In this document: positions 1 through 13,832 of the stretch, in pieces
How the letters are laid out: every line of letters begins with the position of its first letter
Numbering within the stretch: the first letter of the stretch is position 1
Source: Timema cristinae
Taxonomy: Eukaryota > Arthropoda > Insecta > Phasmatodea > Timematidae
Reading direction: 5' to 3'
DNA: 64,000 bases
Assembly: GCA_039000515.1 (NCBI GenBank)
Contig: JBCFYV010000012.1
Location: forward strand, 6,654,826-6,718,825
The notes under the pieces: model-generated
What the model was told of the DNA's origin: nothing
Database searches by the model: none
Seen by the model: the letters and a program-made list of their open reading frames with translations, nothing else
Program-made: the position numbers and the translations under genes

Positions 1-334
1 AATTGCTCTCTCGTGTTTTTACGCACGCATCCCTTTTAGTTCGCAAAGTGTTTTTCTCAAAAATGGACGTGCGTCACCACCGCGGCTCAACTTCTCAGTT
101 TCCTTTCGTGTTTTGCACTCTCTTTCGTTAATTGAAATAACCCCATTCTCACCCTAACTTGCATAACTGTGCGTCTGATCAGAATCCACCAAGATCATCC
201 CGTCACAACCCCAGGTAGACCTATTTGGGTTACTGCTCCACCGGATCTTCAGCAGCAGGTAGGATCTCACCATGTCCTATTACGCACACATCAAAATAAT
301 TAATTCTCTCTCTTAATCAAATTAAAACCAGTAC

Positions 335-470
335 CGGTAGCATAAACATAGCAGTATTTAACAGTGGCGGTAGCATAAATATAGCAGTATTTAACAGTGG
401 CGGTAGCATAAATATAGCAGTATTTAACAGTGGCGGTAGCATAAACATAGCAGTATTTAACAGTGCCGGT
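335..470. repeat. 33-bp minisatellite, four units
   Basis: Four nearly identical head-to-tail 33-bp units, each with the core GCATAAACATAGCAGTATTT followed by AACAGTGG. Units differ only by single substitutions (aacata or aatata). No gene is attached to it. Confidence 0.9.
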
Positions 471-2249
471 AAAAATATAATTCTAATTTAATAGAAAAAT
501 CATCTGTGGTTCAACTAAACTTTATCATATAAAATTATATCTTCAGTGTTGAGGATAATATCACTTTAATAAATCGTGTACAACATTAAAGGTCTTATTT
601 ATTCAAATAAAAATATTACATAGTAAAACTGTAACGTAATAATTGTTGCTCGATCACGGAGCTATAAATACCAATTATCTCACAATAAAAATCTATTACG
701 CAATTTTTTAACCAAAATACCGTAACACTTTAATAAGTGCTCGATCACGGGGCAATTATCAGCTAAATAAATGATATAACTTCAATCGGAGACATCGCCG
801 ACGTGTATCTCTTTAATTGGCTTCCAATAGTGGGGCATAACAAATCCGTATCATTTTAATAGTCATATAGATTTTTTTTTAATAAATCATACATTAGGAT
901 TAACAAATTGCTTATTTTTGTAAAATTTGATTCAAAAAAGATATAGCTCTAACGTTTTGATTAAAATGGGTATTGGTGTAATACTTTACATAATCACCAA
1001 TAATAATGTAAATTCATCTAAAATAAATAAATTTAATCGTAGTTTACGTATGACAAATTATAGAAACTAGTAATTTTTTAAATTGATCTTTAAGATTAAA
1101 TTCAAAATAGTAATCTTGAAATAATTTTTCATAATAAGTATGAATATTTTTTTATAAATAAATAATTTTAGAGTTTTATACAAATAATACCCTGGAAAAT
1201 TTCAATTTAGTTAAATATATTTAAACAACTTAGTCTAGATTTTTTTAATAAAGAGTGTTTATTGTGATCAACAAGATGATGTGTTTGTTTTTCATGAGGA
1301 AAACATAATTAGGGGTATAGTTTACTTAAAAACTATGCTAAAATATTAACTTTGAAGCCATAATACACATCAAGAGAAGGTTTGTGCTATTGTGTAGTAC
1401 CATTTATTTTTTAAACATATTGAGTCCAATGTGAGGTAACATTTTTTTAGTGACTTCTCCAAAACGTATAAAACTAACGCTCCTAATATTATTCATTTCA
1501 ACCTCACTTTAAAATTTTCTACAACTAGGATACCTCAACAAAGAAACAATATATATATTGTTCATTTTATTATTAACTTTCCAGCCCAAAAAACTAAAAC
1601 TATTGTGAAAGAGATCTCTTGCAAATATTCCTCCATTTACATCCAAAGTATGAAGGGAGTCTATTTTGTAGGGAGCGTATGGTTATATAACTTGGGCATA
1701 GTTCCTTTATTTTAATAGAAATCGTGTTGGGCCGAGCTACTATCGAGAGACCCCTGCCATGAGAAGCTGTCAAGTGGATAATCAACGTCACAAGTCAGAT
1801 CGGTTTTTATCAGTCACGAGGTGTGGATGTGCAATAAGCACTCCAACTGATTTCTCTCAGACAATAGTTATTCTAGTAATATGTGATCAATAGTCAAAGT
1901 ATTTCAATAATTTAAACTAATATAATCAATTAATTATTATTTTATATGTAATAAACTCTACAGAAGACGTTGCTAGGATACGCAGCTACCTGGCGCCCGT
2001 ATATAAGACAACATTCTTGGACCGACTAATGAATAACCCAAGAAGCCAAAAGCATCAGGAACGATTAAGGCGCTTATGGAGCTAACCAGTTTCCAAAACA
2101 TGACTACCGGTGAACATGATCAATGTACTGTTAGACCAAAAACAAACTGCTATACAAAAATCAAAAATATTAGTCCTAGCTTGCGTTCTTTTTATCCTAC
2201 CTTAATCAATTATCATTCCAAATTAAGGCTATAAGAACACTTGTCACCC
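471..2249. other. AT-rich intergenic DNA, no gene seen
   Basis: Very AT-rich sequence with frequent stops in all frames. The longest open frame (1,600-1,791, minus) has no recognisable composition or motif. I see nothing to annotate here. Confidence 0.6.
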
Positions 2250-2492
2250 GCCTCGGTGGTGTAGTTAGCTAACGTGATAGTTTCGTGTGACTGCCGAGGA
2301 CGGGGAGATCAAGGTTCGAATCTTGGTTGGGTGAACCGGGGGTGATTTTCCTCAATGAGTTTACATTCTCCTCCACGCAAATGGGTTCACTTCCTCTAAT
2401 TCAACCTTACCAATTTACAACCCATTAGCGTAACTAGTACGTAAGCGTATAACCCAAATGGGTAGTAGGACGTGGTGCTAAATAAATAAATA
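2250..2492 (+). mobile_element. tRNA-derived SINE
   Basis: The head has an A-box-like TGGTGTAGTTAGC and a B box GGTTCGAATC at tRNA-like spacing. A body and a conserved tail follow (CATTAGCGTAA, then AACCCAAATGGGTAGTA), and it ends in a short TAAA repeat. The same tail recurs near 6,010, 14,045, 17,640 and 18,900, so this is a dispersed family rather than a tRNA gene. Confidence 0.8.
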
Positions 2493-5190
2493 GTACACCT
2501 CTTGTCGGTTATAAACTTTTTTTTATTAAAGTACAAAACAATCTAGACTCCACCCACTGAGTAAAATAGAAGCAGTTAAAATCAGTTTTGACCAATTTAT
2601 TAATTTGATTAAATATATTTCAATTGTTTTCAAACTGGGCTGATCTTATCAAAACAAAGGTTCAACGAGTTGATTCATTCATTACAAAGGACTAGAAGCA
2701 CGGATGACGGTGATCTCGAGGTTCACTAACAGTTCTGGCGCTCCTGGGAGGATTTTACTCTCTCTAGGCCAATACTGACGCCACTACTCAATCGTAATGT
2801 TAGCTGTGTTTTCAATCCGTGTCTACTCGCAGCCGTGGGATGGTGAATCAAATGTTATGATAATCTAGTACGGTTTTCTGCTGATGGATAGATCAGGGTT
2901 CTAATCGTGGCTGGGTGTATTGAGTATGAGTTTTGCTCATTGGTTTACTTTCTCCTGTACAAATGTAGGTACACTTACTCTAAATACAACATTCCTAATT
3001 CCATTATTGTGTTTTTATATGGATAGGCTCAACGAATAATAATAGTACGCGAATCAAATTAAAAAACTTACAAATTAATATATGGCCAAGATTTATTTTA
3101 AAATATAATGTGTGATCAGGTGCGGACTCAAGAGGGGCTAAGGGGCTATAGCCCTTCCCCCCCCCCTCTTTGAGTTATTAAAAAAAAATTGATTGAAGGA
3201 TGAAAATCTTAATTTCAACACAACAGATCCAGAGCAATGGTTCAAAATAACTGCTTTCATCGCATTTCTTGACTATTTTATCTCTGATTTGATGCACAGA
3301 TTTAATGATAAAGTTCTTCAAATAAGCCAAATAATCCCACTTCAGACACTTGTTCCTTCTACTGCGGGAAGTACAATGTGGAAGAGATTCTAAAGGCAGT
3401 ATTAGTTTATGAAGATTACATATTGGTAAACTCCGAGGTGAAATTGAGAGCACAGCTGATTCTTTGGCTACATAACTGGGAAATAATTCAACCAGAGTCA
3501 GGTATCATCTCAAAAAACGCTGTTCAGGCACTTTCAGGGATGTGAAAAACAATGGCGAATGGTGCTACATGATTGGTCAAACAAATAGCGTATACAGTTT
3601 ATTTCGATTACTTATACTTTAATAAATGCTGACAATCCCAAACATAGTACTACACAGTAATAAAGATATTCACCCTTATGGTTAATAAACAATGTGTTAT
3701 TTACTATTGATCTTAGTTTATATATTTATTAAAATATAGTAACTTGAAATAGGCATCTTTGTTTTTAACAATCCATTTTTATGTTAATTTAAAAATCATA
3801 ATCACAATGGAAATATATGCTACAGTGGCTATTTCTGGAAAATAAAGGTAGAAACAAAAGCCAAGGTAAAAGATATTTTCAACAAAAAGACGCATAAGCA
3901 GCCATTATTAGGCACAAAAAAAACTTGATTAACACCATTTTGAACCTTGGAATTAATGTTTTTATTCGGGGGAGAAACCCCACCGCTTTATTGCTTCGTA
4001 ATGGTATATTTTGCTGTGCAGACCCCCCTCCCCCCCCCCCTTGATCCACCACTTTGTGTGATCATGCGCCTTCCTCATTACTTGCATGACCTCCCTGAAG
4101 GATTCAGAACAGAAGTTTTAAGGCAGATAAAATAGTTGACCTTGTCAGTAAGCCCAAAGACCGTAGCTTCTACGGGTTGATTGTTTTTTTATGACCAATT
4201 AGTTTCCAAAATAAAGACGATAAAAATCTTCTTGGCCACATAACAAGGTGGTCTAAAGCAAATTCGTCCATTGCACATTTCTCAAGTTAACAGACAGTTT
4301 AGGAATGTAGGTTTAACTACCAGCTACTTGTTTTATGTCTGCCCTGTCTGTTTAGCAGAGGCTGAAATATTAGACATGTAGTTTGGATCTGATCAGGGAT
4401 TCTCTTGGCATTAGGAGGTGGTTTAACGAGCCGGCTATGTGAGTAGCATTGGCGCCTTGGCGGGGTCATTGGTCACAATATTTTTATTTTCAAGTATTTC
4501 AAGAAGTGCAAAGTCCTATGAAATACGAAAGCATCTAGTGAAATAAAAGAAATTAAGTCCCCCCTGCCTCACCACACATTCCCCTAAACAATTCATTAGC
4601 CTACTTTGGTGCCCAAATGGTCTAAGGCATCATTCCCGTGTTCGACTAAATTACCAATGATCGGGATTTGAATCTTTCTCGGTAAAACTGAGGTTTTTTA
4701 CAAAATGGTTTTCCTACGAACTAATGAAGATAATTTTTTATTGATTGGTTTATTTTTAAACATCTGGAAAAGTTTTGCTTAAGATTTAAATATGAAAAGT
4801 ATTTATAATGATGAGCGAGGTGATATGTTGGCTTTTATGAGAAAAAATAACTTCTTGGGAGTTTACTGAAAACCTATTTTGAAACTTTTTTTCCCAAGCT
4901 TTTATACAATACATGAGAAAGCTTGCACTATTGTGTCGTACTATTAATTTTAAAATTATTTTGATCGGATGGTGTCTGTCCATGTAGGGTAAAATATAAC
5001 ATGCAATAAGTCGCTGGACTTTGTTACTTTTCATATATCAACAATTCGTATTGATTTTATTCCAATTTTTATACGAACAACCCCTATGGCTTTTATAAAG
5101 CTACTCTTACAATTGGGATGGTCGTTTATGACGTGCTTAAAGTCTTACCTCAAGTCTGGGGTATCCGAATAGTTAACTGAAGTCGTGGGG
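2493..5190. other. Intergenic DNA with SINE fragments, no gene seen
   Basis: AT-rich host DNA. Decayed SINE-like pieces are visible around 2,860-3,040 (GGTTCTAATC B-box-like) and 4,600-4,720 (TGGTCTAAGGCATC A-box-like, then GGGATTTGAATC). C-rich runs occur at 3,155-3,170 and 4,020-4,040. The short open frames here carry no motif I recognise. Confidence 0.5.
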
Positions 5191-5194
5191 CTAA

Positions 5195-5345
5195 TGATTT
5201 GGGGGTTGAATAAAGAGGAAGTACGTCTGTATTTACGTAGAGGGAGAGTGAGAAATCCATTTAGAAAATAACTCCTTGGTACACCCTCCTGGGATTCTGA
5301 TATCTACCTCCCAAAACCGACCAACTAGACAAGAAGAGAGACTGA
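5195..5345 (-). mobile_element. SINE fragment, reverse orientation
   Basis: Matches the reverse body of the local SINE family: a GAGGAAGT segment, then GAGAGTGAGAAATCCATTTAG, as also seen near 16,770 and 34,440. The tRNA-like head is degraded. Confidence 0.5.
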
Positions 5346-5814
5346 CGCCTTTGTTCACACGCTCCCCGGTGTGTAAACTTTGCTGTTAAACGCATAGATA
5401 AAACACAATTAGGATTCACCGTAGAGTTTAATATTTCAGTTCAGGACAATGGAGAATGATGTTCCGGATGGATAGTATGGTGTGGTGCACACGCACAAGA
5501 AAAAGGAAAATAAAATGATCCTAGATACTAAACCATATTCCAGACACATAAGATGTAGTTTTTCATTTCATTTGACGCGCACTCGCTGAACCGACTGATA
5601 ATAACAGCACATGACTGATTAATTAACTTATATAATAGGACAGACACAACACCCAGCCCTCAGCCGTTAATTCATCAATGTGTAAGTGTTAACACACATT
5701 TCTCCAATGATACATTATTCGTCCATTTCAGGAGTCAAACCCGGTACCATTAGATCGGCAAATAGATACGCTATTGACTGATTTAGGGTGTTGAACAAGA
5801 TTTATCTCAGTAAA

Positions 5815-6075
5815 ATGAAGTCCACTTCTGTGGTCGAATGGTTTGAGGCGTCACTCTCACAATAGACAGGATTGCTTATGACGTGGAGATTGGGATTCAA
5901 ATCCCATTTAGGTATACATAGGGTGGTTATCCTGAATAGTTTACCCTTTCCCTTCACAAAAATGGGGGTTCACTTCATTTAATTTCAAACTTACTCTTCC
6001 CTAACACATTAGCGTAATTAGTTCATATGCGTATAGCCTGAACGGCTAGTAAAATGGACCAAAAAAACAATAAAT
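5815..6075 (+). mobile_element. tRNA-derived SINE
   Basis: The A-box-like TGGTCGAATGGTTTGAGG and B-box-like GGGATTCAAATCCC are followed by the family tail (CACATTAGCGTAATTAG, then GCGTATAGCCTGAACGGCTAGTA). It inserts in AT-rich host DNA. Confidence 0.75.
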
Positions 6076-6539
6076 GCAATCCCACTTAAACCAAGTCATA
6101 CTTGTGTGTGTTTGATGAATGAGCCCAATTTAATAATAAAATAAAATGCATTACACAAAACAAAACATAATCCAACTCTTTAATAATAAAATAGGTTTAT
6201 GAGTTTCTAGCATAATATTTATGCTTTAATGCTACGCGTTAATTTAATAGTAAGTTTATTTAAGTAAGCCCCAAATTTGAAAAAAATAATCAGAGTTCTT
6301 CAAATTGAGCTAAGGTTGGTGCACACTTGTCCGTAATGCATCGTATCAGCTCGGTACGTTTTTATGTTGGCACGTACTTGTGCGTATCACATTTAACCAA
6401 CTTATTTACACATTATTTTGTATACAAATGAGGGGAAAACTCAAATTGAGAATCTTTTCTGAGCCAGTGTGTATCGATACGATCCAATGCAAACATACCA
6501 TTTTGTGCGCCTAACTTTATATGTTATCAGTATAGTTAT

Positions 6540-9500
6540 TCATGTATGAGCGCACTCACACATGTAATAATCACGTTCCTTAAAAGAAGTCGCATCTTCC
6601 ATCTCATTCCATTGTCCATTTTGACTGCCCTTACCCGGCTCAGCTAAAACCCTGCCAGAACTAGTTGCTAACTTTATGATGATTTCATCTTCCGAATTTT
6701 GTCTGTAGGTCGGTTCTTCTTTGCTGACTATTTTAGTTTTCATCTTGGGTTTAGATGTTGATTTATTGCCATAGTTTATTCCATCCTCTGGTAATCTAGC
6801 TAGTACAGAATCACAACAATCTTCTAAATCCAAACTAGGTTTTTTATCATTGTGACCATCAGCACTTCTAGATGAACTACCATTTAGCGTTATGGTGGCT
6901 TTGCGAAGGCAACATTCTCTTAAACTAAACTCATGCATGATTTCTCCGGTGTCCTTACCTTTATTTGCTAAATTACTCCCTAATGAGTGCCTATCTCTTT
7001 TATAATTGCAACATTCTTCTAAATCTAGAACGTTGTATGTGTCATTTTTGAGACTACCAGTTTTAGACAAATTATTGTCAGACCTAAATTCAAGAATATC
7101 TCCATCTGACCCAACTCTATACTTGATAGAATTATCATTATATTTACCCGTAATATTCCCATAATTGGTATTTACGTCTTTATCTCCATCCCAAAGAGTT
7201 AAATTCCCAATTTGAGTGTTTTTAACATCCTTATTCTCTATATTCCACATGTCATTATCATCCAGATCTGGCGCATCGTCATAGCTATTTACATGCATTT
7301 GAGATTTAGAGTTGATCTTATGTATGTTGTGATAGTTATCCCTATTCAGATCTTTCCTGTAACTTGTTTCGCGGTTATGGTTATAATGGTTATAATAACC
7401 TTTGATCAAACCATTCCTTTGCTTGATATTTCGGTTTCCAATGCCATAATCTTCTTCATTTAAACCACTTCTGTGATTTATATTTCTCTCCTCACTAACA
7501 TAATAATCTTCATTTAAACCACTCCTGTGATTTATATTTCCTTCTTCACTATCATAATCATCTTCATTTAAACCACTCCTGTGATTTATATTTCTCTCTT
7601 CATCACCATAGCCGTACTTATTTAAAACACTCCTGTGATTTATATTTCTCTCCTCACTAACATAATCGTTTTCATTTAAACCACCCCTGTGATTTATATT
7701 TCTCTCTTCACTAACATAATCGTTTTCATTTAAACCACCCCTGTGATTTATATTTCTCTCTTTACTAACATAATCGTTTTCATTTAAATCACTCCTGTGA
7801 TTTATATTTCTCTCTTCACTAACATAATCGTTTTCATTTAAATCACTCCTGTGATTTATATTTCTCTCTTCACTAACATAATCGTTTTCATTTAAAACAC
7901 TCCTGTGATTTATATTTCTCTCCTCACTAACATAATCGTTTTCATTTAAACCACCCCTGTGATTTATATTTCTCTCTTCACTAACATAATCGTTTTCATT
8001 TAAACCACCCCTGTGATTTATATTTCTCTCCTCACTATCATAACCGTCCTCATTTAAACCACTTCTTTGGTTTATATTTCTCTCCTCACCATCATAATCA
8101 TCTTCATTAAAACCCCTCCTGAGATTTATATTTCTCTCTTCACTACTATAATCATCTTCATTTAAACCATTCCTGTGATTTGTATTTCTCATTTCACCAT
8201 CATAACCATTCTCATTTAAACCATTCCTGTGATTTATATTTCTCTCTTCACTGTCATAGCCGTCCTTATTTAAACCATTCCTGGGATTTATATTTATCTT
8301 TTCACTATCATAACCATCCTCATTTAAACCACTTCTGTGTCTTATATTTTTCTCTTGACTATCATAATCATCTTCATTTAGACCCCTCCAGTGATATATG
8401 TTTCTCTCCTCACTAACATAATAATCTTCATTTAAACCACTCCTGTGATTTATATTTCCTTCTTCACTATCATAATCATCTTCATTTAAGACACTTCTGT
8501 GATTTATATTTCTCTCTTCACTATCATAATCATCTTCATTTAAACCACTTCTGTAGTTTATATTTTTCTCTCCACTACCATAATCATCTTCATTTAAGCC
8601 ACTTCTATGATTTATATTCTCACTTCACTATCATAACCGTCCTCATTTAAACCCCTCCCATAGTTTATATTTCTCTCTTCACTATCATAATCATCCTTGT
8701 TTAAGCCACTTATGTACTTTTTATTGCTCTCTTCATTATTATAATTGTCTTTATTTAAGCCACCCCTGTACTTTAAATTTCTCTCTTCAATATCATAATA
8801 ATTTTTATTTAAATCACTCCTGAAATTTATACCGCTCTCATTACTATCATAATCATCTTTATTTAAACCATTCCTGTAATTTAATTTTCTTTCTTCACTA
8901 TCAAGATCATCCTTAGCTAAACCATTCGTGAACTTTTTATTTCTCTCTTCATTATCATAACTGTCTTTATTCAAGCCACCCCTGTACTTTAAATTGCTTT
9001 CTTCACCATCATAATTGTATTTATTTAAACGACTTCTGAACTTTTTATTGCTCTCTTCTCCATCATAATTTTCTCTATTTAAACTATCCTGAACTTTATA
9101 TTGCCCTCTTCATCAAAATAATTGTCGTTGTTTAAACCACTCCTGTAGTTTATATTACTTTCTTCAATATCATAATCTTCTTTATTTAAACCACTGCTGA
9201 ACTTTATATTGCCCTCATTATAAGAACTGACGTTATTTAAATCACTTTTGTAGCTTATATTACCTTCTTCACTATCATAGCTTTCTTTATTTAAACCATT
9301 TATGTACTTTTTATTGACCTCTTTACCACCATAATCGTCCTTATTTAAACTTCTACTGTAATCTATATTGCTCTCTTCATCATCAACATCATCTTGATTC
9401 AAACCATTACTATACTTATTATTTTCAACATTATAAGTCTTATCCAGTCCACTTTTATTATAAGAGGCACTATTATCATTATAATTTAAGTGATCAAAAT

Positions 9501-9954
9501 TTATTCTATAAGTAATATGACTGTCCTCTTCGCTATTCCCAGAATACTCGTGATCAAGTTTGCCTCGAGTGCTTATGTCGCTTTCTTTGATATATTCATC
9601 TCTATTAATCCCTCTTCTAGAGATGATTTGACCTTCTTCCCTTTTACTATTGCTTTGAAGTGTTCCTCTTAAATTTTCATTAGAGTTTGCATTTCTAAGA
9701 TCATCTTTACTTAACCCTTCTCTGAACATTTTGTTATTATGTTCAAAATACTTGTTATATGAATCTGTTCTGTGATCGTAGCTGGTGTCATCGACATATT
9801 TATCATAGCCACCCCTATTAAATCTACTGATGTGTTCTTCATCCTTGCCATCCAAATTATTCCTGACCAAGCCATCGGAAGTAATGCGGTCTGTTTGTAA
9901 GAAAACTTTTCTCTGATGGTCACCTTGTTTTAATCCACTTACTAACACAAAATC
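6540..9954 (-). pseudogene. Host-like repeat-protein exon, 54-bp tandem array, frameshifted
   Basis: I do not recognise the product. The frame opens behind a good splice acceptor (TTTGTTCTCAG, minus, ending at 9,955), so this looks like a large internal or last exon. About 36 copies of an 18-residue unit follow (consensus RNINHRSGLNENDYVSEE), roughly between 9,410 and 7,440. They are rich in Asn, Asp, Glu and Arg. A non-repeat C-terminus then contains three spaced copies of a motif of the form L-x-L-E-E/D-C-C (LDLEECC, FSLRECC, LDLEDCC). Because the unit is a multiple of three, copy-number change keeps the frame. Even so, the frame changes near 9,085 and 8,615 through single-base indels, so it is either a pseudogene or carries sequence errors. 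The final open stretch, 6,540-8,610, is intact. Upstream exons, perhaps with a signal peptide, are not visible. Confidence 0.6.
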
Positions 9955-9979
9955 CTGAGAACAAATAGAAATAAACACA

Positions 9980-12600
9980 AATTTAGTTTATCAAAACAAG
10001 TGTGTGTATAAAATTTGTATGCTAAAGTAGTTTAAAACCTTATTGTAAATTGTTGTGTTCTTGGAATAAGAACAGATTTCTTTAAATTAATACCCTTTTC
10101 AGAAAGTATAATTTTTCCCAAAGTTATGACCTATACAAATTATGTGGTAGGTTGCGTTACTGTTAAAGATATTAACGATTATAATAAACTGGCAAAAATA
10201 CTTGAGGGTGTTGAAGTCTCAGAACTTTTTACAGAAATTGAACTGTTCCAACTCCAAATAATTTAAAAAAAATATTTTTAATTTTTATTATTTTTTCAAT
10301 TTGATCAAATTGAGGTTTTAATTAAAGGAAATAGATTAGTAGGTATCTCAAACACTATTAATTTTAAGTAGAGGATATTTTGTAATTGTCATAATGACTT
10401 AATATAGATTATCTTAAAAAGATTACAATATGATGGCCTTATTATTTTATAAAATATTTAATATTTATTATTACATTTTTATATAGCCCTTTGTAATGAT
10501 TTATTTTCTTTTGATCTTTATATTTAAATTTTTTAAATGTATTTCAAACATATGGTGAAGCAATTCAGAGCCGTTAGGCACTTAATTTTTGCCTTTACGA
10601 GGAAGGTTTTTTTTAATACCTACTTTTCAAACTCATGCTGTCCACAGCTTTGAATCATTACCTCGCTAAATAAACTTTTTCGGGCAATAGCTGTTTACCT
10701 TGACTATCCTTTAGCGAACTCCTACAAGATTTTTGTGTACTGTCTCCTACCCCCCGCCCCCTTTCCATCGGAACATTTCAAATTCTCATTCTCTCAACAA
10801 TCCCTTCTTACTGGTTTTTGAAAGCGCTCATCGTTTGTGCTACGTTAATGATAGTTAGTGCTCGGCTTTCATGGTAATTAATTAACTCAATGCACCTCTT
10901 TTCTTGAATTTTGTAAAGAAGCTAGTTTGTACTACCTGCAAACACCACGTTGTTTTCCCTGATGAATAATTATAACATATCACCTCTTTCTTTATATTTA
11001 CTGGATTGTTGTAAAGAAACCTGTCTTTACCACCTAGCTATTCAAGCTATTTTCCCTGGTGAGGTGAAATCACGTCTGCGCCGTATTTATTGTGAATACA
11101 GCACTTTTAATACTATTTTGATCACACTATTTGATTAGACCCTTAGACCATTAATATTTGCTGATCTTATATGGGTATACATAGTTTTTTAACCTAAATA
11201 ATCAATCTTATTTTAATTAAACTTTATGTAGACTGGAGATTTATCCAATTTAAAATTGTTTTTTGATTCTGTGTTTGCTGAAGTGAGTTTTAAAGGGAAT
11301 GTTTGATTGGATTAATTGATAGAAAACCAATGTATTGCTCAGAATAGTAGTTTCTGACAATGTTTAAAATTCGAAAAATAAAATTAATGCTAAGCATTTA
11401 AAGTTTTAATTGACATCATTAATTGAATTGGTTTCTGAAACTTATCAACTGTGAGCTCTATATTTGTGTGTGACATATTAACTTGCTACAGATGAGCGTG
11501 TAAAGATTGAAGTGAAATAGTACACACGATTTTTGAACAACCAAACATTTACTATTACAAAGAAACCTGTCTTTTTGAGAGTGTTTGTATGTGTTAATTT
11601 AATTTTTATCTTCTAAATTATAAAGGTTTTGTTTAGCACCATAAACCATTTATTCTTAAATTCAAATACTTTTGTCTGATACGTGCAGTACATACTTTGG
11701 AATTAAGTTAAGAATGCATTCTTATAGGCTATTATAGAAAAAAGGTTTTTTTGGTTAATTTTTCTAATTTTATTCTGTTGGTGATAAATATAGTATGACA
11801 AGATATTTTTCTAATTCTTATTTATCTGCACATATTATTTTAATGCAGGCCCACTTGTTTTGTGCAAGCAGAGATTTTTGGGACCAGAAATTCTGCCCAC
11901 CCCGTCCACCCTTTCACACTCAAGGTATTGACCTAGTGTGGCCCATAGAAAAATACGGCCCTTATTTGAACACTTTTAATATTTACTGTGGCTTTCTAAA
12001 ATATTCGTATTGATTTTACTATATTGATTGGACCTTTTTTGAATCAAATACTTTTATTATTTATTTATCATAAAGTGAAACCGTGACATTGTTTATGTAA
12101 TCCTGCTAAAAAATAACAAACATTGCTACTGTGGTATTTAATATCTATTATCCTAATTATAATAATTTAAATGTTATTATTATATTTGTCTTTATTACGG
12201 TTGAATACTCGTTAGTTTGTGTATGAGTTTTATTTTAAATGATAATATCGGAGTTTAAGAAGCAATATTTCAGGAATGAGTTCTAAGCCCAGTGCGTTTT
12301 GATTTAAATTTGCTCGGTGTCAATTCTGTATATTAGGCTTCTTCAAATAATGTTCCCTGTGCTGTTTTTTAATATTCCATGACATTACTAAATTTGGCTA
12401 AATACACCCTTCTAGTAAAATCATAATTTTAAAATAACGCAATATGTCGTCTATTTTAGGAATCTTAATACAAAGACGGAGCTGATGTATGTAGTGTAAT
12501 TTATGTATGTATATTATCTCGAATATTAATTCTGGATAATTTTAAGGATCTGAATCCAATGTTATGCAATGTTATGTGCAAATCTGTAACAGTAGTAATA
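9980..12600. other. AT-rich intergenic DNA, no gene seen
   Basis: No convincing coding frame. One member of the dispersed CATCGTTTGTGCTACGTTA repeat lies at about 10,820-10,870. The rest is unremarkable AT-rich sequence. Confidence 0.55.
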
Positions 12601-12604
12601 CAGT

Positions 12605-12817
12605 AGCCCCGTGGCTTCTTTGGTGCTGACTGACAGCTCACAGCTCACTTCACACAGTCAACATTTAGGTACATACCTAAATGTTGACTGTCAGAAACGA
12701 CAGCTGCTGAACACATGTTTTTGCAGATCATTTGGTTTGGCGTAGAGATACATAATTTGGTCTGGTAACTTTTCAAAGCCGTCAGTTGTCAGTCAGCTCC
12801 AAAGAAGTCATGGGGCT
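12605..12817. mobile_element. MITE with ~35-bp terminal inverted repeats
   Basis: The left end AGCCCCGTGGCTTCTTTGG is mirrored at the right end by the reverse complement of CCAAAGAAGTCATGGGGCT. The inverted similarity continues inward over GCTGACTGACA. At 213 bp with no coding capacity it fits a non-autonomous DNA transposon. I could not fix the target duplication. Confidence 0.75.
12655..12690. repeat. Perfect 17-bp palindrome inside the MITE
   Basis: The arms CAGTCAACATTTAGGTA and TACCTAAATGTTGACTG are separated by only CA. It lies near the left part of the MITE and could extrude a tight hairpin. Confidence 0.95.
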
Positions 12818-13832
12818 TTTTTTTTTTTTAGCTATGAATGAGTCATTGCTACAAATGTCAGCTTGAAGGGCAGGTTGTAAAATATAATTATAAATGAACA
12901 ACTCATATTTGTATATTTAAGGAAATACACATGATGAAAAGAGCAGCAGTTTTTCTGGCTAGGAGCCGCATACACACGTTCCCAAACCTTGATATATATC
13001 ATAGAAATAAAGATACCATATTCATGTTTACATAGGGAAAGTCCAAAATAAAAGTCAAATTTGGTCAACATTATAGAAAATGTGCTGATTACTGCTATCA
13101 TAGAGAAAAGTATTAATATCCTATTATATCCTTTCTCTATGCTGCTATAGACACCATCGTCAAAAAGATGCTTGTAATATATTGCTTTGCTTGACTAACT
13201 TTATATATTCAAGAATAATTTATCTATTTTAAAAATAAATTTCCCATTAAAAATATAAAAGACGAAACACCTGTTTCTAAGGAATTAACTGAACATTGAG
13301 GGACACTAGATTATAATGCCCAAATATATTGATTATTGATTAAAAAATGTTATTGCATAAGTTTTAGTACAAGGGCTAATTTACAATTCAATCTAGAACT
13401 AGGAACCCCCCCCCCTTCCCCCCCACACACACACTTTCAATGAATCTGAATGAGATTTGTACCTCAACCTTATTGTCACCAAAAATGTCACCATGGCCTA
13501 TATTTTAGTTTTCTATGATATTATATCCGATAATACACCCTTGCTTTGAAAGAAAAACTCAGAATGCCAACAATATTATTATCCACCGGGGTCATTCGAT
13601 ATGGGAGGGGGTAAGGGGGGGGGGGGCATTTTACACCAATCTATCATTCATAATAATTGATCACTTGTAATTAATTTTTAAGAAGTCGATTTTTTAACCT
13701 CTTCGACACCCTTATAGATCCCGAAACTTGTAAGAACAAATATTTAAACTTACTGTGTACTTAAAACGAGAAAAAACAAAAGACCACTAAAATATTGTTT
13801 TTATGTATTCTCACATTTTTATAAAATCAATG
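12818..13832. other. Intergenic DNA, no gene seen
   Basis: AT-rich, with a C run at 13,405-13,425 and a G run at 13,615-13,627. No coding frame with recognisable content. Confidence 0.5.

Noticed and set aside
2262..2340. tRNA gene-like A and B boxes (also 13,840, 17,450, 46,580)
   Set aside because: No complete cloverleaf, and each continues into a common SINE body and tail, so they are SINE heads.
7440..9410. Regular 54-bp repeats resembling a CRISPR array
   Set aside because: Head-to-tail units without unique spacers, coding in phase, in a eukaryotic genome.
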